NCBI GenBank assembly: GCA_015487365.1 | Contig: WFPT01000126.1 | Span: 1-8,298 of the forward strand | Direction: 5' to 3' | Source: Aquificaceae bacterium | GTDB taxonomy: Bacteria; Aquificota; Aquificia; Aquificales; Aquificaceae | Length of the DNA: 8,298 bases | Made by a program: the position numbers and the translations under genes | Notes under the pieces: generated by a model | What the model was told of the DNA's origin: nothing | Database searches by the model: none | The model's input: only the letters and a program-made list of their open reading frames with translations | Shown: positions 6,976 to 8,298 of the stretch, piece after piece | Layout: the number at the start of each line of letters is the position of its first letter | Position numbering within the stretch: position 1 is the stretch's first letter

Positions 6976-7262
6976 AAAAAATTTGAGAAGGAGTAGGCGT
7001 TTAAGAGCCTGTCTATACCAAGGGTTTGGAAGCTTTCATACCTGCTCTTTATGGGAATTTCCTCCCTTTTTAAGACCCTTATTTTAAGGCTTTCTAAACT
7101 TTTCCTTAGGCTTTCCCTTACGGTTATGGCGAGGGCATAATCAAAGCTTAAACTTTTTAACTCCTTTAAAGTCCTTAGCTTCTTAAAACTTAAAAGCCTA
7201 TCCCCCCCCCAGAGGCAGGCGTCTAAGGTGGTGTTACCTACGTCAAGGGTTAGGAGTTTCAC
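6960..7262 (-). CDS. coaX: type III pantothenate kinase, N-terminal part (frame breaks before the end)
   Basis: CoaX phosphorylates pantothenate with ATP, the first step of coenzyme A synthesis. This 100-residue reading frame carries the first half of the ASKHA-fold kinase: TLDVGNTTLD (5-14; D7 is the phosphate-motif aspartate), and QTLGIDRLLNAY (79-90; D84 matches the conserved Asp of the G-x-DR motif). It then runs into N94-F95-F96 and ends at tandem stops TAG TAA (6957-6962), while homology continues in the -1 frame. The start is GTG at 7262, preceded by purine-rich AAAGGAAG, and it lies 20 bases inside the 3' end of tatA. A G9 run (7202-7210, codons 18-21) is present, but the frame is correct on both sides of it. 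Being followed by acs suggests CoA supply and CoA use are transcribed together. Confidence 0.88.
   Translation of the reverse strand: MKLLTLDVGNTTLDACLWGGDRLLSFKKLRTLKELKSLSFDYALAITVRESLRKSLESLKIRVLKREEIPIKSRYESFQTLGIDRLLNAYSFSNFFQRGE
6975..6984 (-). other. slippery sequence A AAT TTT TTT at the coaX frame break
   Basis: On the minus strand the zero-frame codons are TCA AAT TTT TTT CAA. This contains two overlapping X-XXY-YYZ heptamers, A AAT TTT and T TTT TTT, both in the phase needed for tandem -1 slippage. A one-base backward slip turns the ending Q-R-G-E-stop into S-K-R-G-V-V-I-S-L-GTA, which is exactly the conserved continuation. I saw no Shine-Dalgarno in the 10-15 bases upstream and no strong downstream hairpin, the two usual bacterial stimulators, so programmed use is unproven. 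One extra T in the run (8 instead of 7) would also restore the frame, by transcriptional slippage or as a corrected sequence. Confidence 0.5.
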
Positions 7263-7446
7263 CTTCCTTTACTTCCTTTCCCTTAATCTCCTTTGCCTCC
7301 TCCTCTTCCCCCGCCAAGGCCTTCCTAAAATTTTTAATACCTTCCCCTAAGGCTTTGCCCGCCTCGGGGAGGCGGTTTGCCCCAAAGAGGACAAAGAGTA
7401 TTAGACCTATCACCAACCACTCACTCAAAGTGGGCATGTGAAACAT
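7243..7446 (-). CDS. tatA: twin-arginine translocase subunit TatA
   Basis: TatA is the pore-forming, oligomerising component of the Tat system, which exports folded, often cofactor-bearing proteins through the inner membrane. The 67-residue protein shows the family plan: a short N-terminus, one membrane helix (about 8-21) with a polar residue near its start (E9), the FG hinge (F21-G22), LPEAGKALGEGIKNFRKAL (26-44) as the amphipathic helix lying on the membrane, and a charged tail rich in Glu then Lys (46-62). TatA rather than TatB is favoured by its short length; no TatB or TatC is in the window. ATG at 7446 is chosen because AAGGAGGTG sits 6-8 bases upstream; an internal ATG at codon 4 is less well placed. 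Its last 20 bases overlap coaX. The cut-off transpeptidase gene ends 33 bases upstream. Confidence 0.95.
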   Translation of the reverse strand: MFHMPTLSEWLVIGLILFVLFGANRLPEAGKALGEGIKNFRKALAGEEEEAKEIKGKEVKEGETPNP

Positions 7447-7452
7447 CCCTTA

Positions 7453-7461
7453 CACCTCCTT
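7453..7461 (-). promoter_or_regulatory. strong Shine-Dalgarno of tatA
   Basis: The minus-strand string AAGGAGGTG is nearly fully complementary to the 16S rRNA tail and lies just before the tatA ATG at 7446. It decides that start over the ATG three codons later. It is the only canonical site in the window; acs, the ABC permease and glyA lack any purine-rich site before their starts. Confidence 0.85.
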
Positions 7462-7467
7462 AATAAT

Positions 7468-7496
7468 AATATAACACCTTTAAAATTTTTTGTCGG
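7468..7496 (-). promoter_or_regulatory. possible sigma70-type promoter before tatA
   Basis: On the minus strand CCGACA (7496-7491) and TATATT (7473-7468) are separated by 17 bases, four and five of six matches to TTGACA and TATAAT. The site spans the last codons of the transpeptidase gene and the short gap before tatA, the only gap large enough for one. Against it, transcription would start at or in the Shine-Dalgarno, giving a leader of only about 14 bases, and the DNA here is AT-rich so chance matches are easy. Confidence 0.25.
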
Positions 7497-8298
7497 GTTT
7501 TAGTTTTAAAACGTAGGCACTCCTTTCCACCAGCTCCTTAAAGTAGGGGGCACAAACCTTCCCCCCCTCCAAATCTTTCCCTTTGGGCTCATCCACCATT
7601 ATGAGGGCGCAGACCTTTGGTCTGGTTGCGGGATAAAAACCCACAAAGTAGGTTATGAGTTTTTCCTTAGAATACTTACCGTTAATAAACTTTTGGGCGG
7701 TCCCCGTTTTCCCAGCTATAAAAAAGTATCTGGACTTTGCCCTAACACCCGTTCCCCTTTCAACCACCTGCACCAAAACACCCCTGAGCTCCCTTAAAGT
7801 TTTTTCCGACAGGGGGTAGTAGGTTAAAACTTCCCCCTTGGCAAGGTAAAGGGTGTTACCCTGAGAGTCCAAGATTTTTTTTATGAGTATAGGTTTTAGG
7901 ATTTTTCCGTTAGCAACAGAGCAGAAGCTGTAAGCAAGTCTTATGGGTGTTAAGGCTATTCCCTGACCTATGGCCATGTAAAGCCTTGCCTCCTCCCTTC
8001 TTAAATCCGGTATCTTTGAGCTGGCCTCACCCACAAAAGCTCCCGTCTTTTCCTTTAAGTGAAAGACTTTTACTATATTTTTAAAGTCTTCCTCTTTAAG
8101 GTGCTTTGCCACCTTTATAGTCCCTATGTTGGAAGAATAAACTAAAACGTCTGAAAGGGTTAAGCTTTTGTGAAAGGAGAGGTCCTTTATTTTTTTTGAA
8201 CCAACCTTTACGGGCTTTGAAGTATCTATTAAATCTGAAAAGCTGAAAAGGCCCCTATCCACCGCATAACCCACTATGAGGGGCTTTATGGTTGAGCC
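7480..8298 (-). CDS. ftsI: FtsI/PBP3-type class B penicillin-binding protein transpeptidase, 5'-truncated by window edge
   Basis: The C-terminal 272 residues of a peptidoglycan D,D-transpeptidase are visible. It acts on the periplasmic face and cross-links septal (or lateral) wall peptides. All three active-site motifs are present: GSTIKP at the very window edge (visible residues 1-6, with the nucleophile Ser in S-T-I-K), SSN (55-57, in YSSNIGTIKVA) and KTG (197-199, in IAGKTGTAQK). The family segments MAIGQGIALTPIRLA and, near the end, YFVGFYPATRP, DEPKG and APYFKELV also fit. The frame is open through the edge, so the GTG near 8274 is internal, not a start; the N-terminal membrane anchor and dimerisation domain lie outside. 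FtsI is favoured over PBP2 (MrdA) by the GSTIKP and DEPKG style, but the class cannot be settled from this half. It ends 33 bases before tatA. Confidence 0.88.
   Translation of the reverse strand, partial: GSTIKPLIVGYAVDRGLFSFSDLIDTSKPVKVGSKKIKDLSFHKSLTLSDVLVYSSNIGTIKVAKHLKEEDFKNIVKVFHLKEKTGAFVGEASSKIPDLRREEARLYMAIGQGIALTPIRLAYSFCSVANGKILKPILIKKILDSQGNTLYLAKGEVLTYYPLSEKTLRELRGVLVQVVERGTGVRAKSRYFFIAGKTGTAQKFINGKYSKEKLITYFVGFYPATRPKVCALIMVDEPKGKDLEGGKVCAPYFKELVERSAYVLKLKPDKKF

Noticed and set aside
7480..7500. A/T-rich tract after the transpeptidase gene as an intrinsic terminator
   Set aside because: No GC-rich stem precedes the A/T run on the minus strand.
8272..8274. GTG as the start of the transpeptidase
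   Set aside because: The frame continues to the window edge through GSTIKP, the catalytic serine motif, so the GTG is internal.
1..8298. tRNA/rRNA genes, insertion sequences, CRISPR repeats
   Set aside because: Almost every base is in a recognised gene; no repeated units, transposase motifs or tRNA-like stems were found by eye.

Overview
The window reads as a gene-dense piece of a thermophilic bacterial chromosome, most likely from the Aquificales/Aquificota (Aquifex, Hydrogenobacter or Thermocrinis type). This is inferred from the near absence of intergenic DNA, arginine written almost only as AGG/AGA, Lys/Glu/Val/Ile-rich proteins, moderate GC (judged by eye, not counted), and CoaX and GT39 proteins that resemble that lineage. 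No 16S or other decisive marker is present, so the placement is tentative.

Left part, + strand (1-2244): three tightly overlapping genes. They are a membrane GT39-type glycosyltransferase (5' end cut by the window edge), a polyprenyl-phosphate glycosyltransferase of the DPM1/ArnC/GtrB type, and a four-helix SMR/EamA-like small membrane protein. Together they look like a cassette that loads a sugar on a polyprenyl phosphate, flips it across the inner membrane and transfers it to a periplasmic acceptor, analogous to ArnC-ArnE/F-ArnT or Gtr systems.

Right part, - strand (8298 down to 2236): seven genes in one compact run. In transcription order they are an FtsI-type transpeptidase (5' end off the window), tatA, coaX (type III pantothenate kinase, split by a -1 frame break), acs (acetyl-CoA synthetase), an unrecognised 69-residue protein, a DppC/OppC-type ABC permease, and glyA. 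Gaps are 33 bases or less and several genes overlap. The only canonical Shine-Dalgarno sequence, and the only plausible internal promoter, lie before tatA. The two sets converge with a 9-base overlap of the SMR-like gene and glyA, leaving no room for a terminator outside coding sequence.

The most unusual item is coaX. Both halves are well conserved and match one protein, but the reading frame breaks exactly at a textbook slippery string (A AAT TTT TTT C, - strand, 6975-6984). A -1 slip there restores a 227-residue kinase. This may be programmed or tolerated slippage, a real mutation, or a homopolymer sequencing error. No RNA genes, mobile elements, CRISPR arrays or stretches over 300 bases without a gene were seen.
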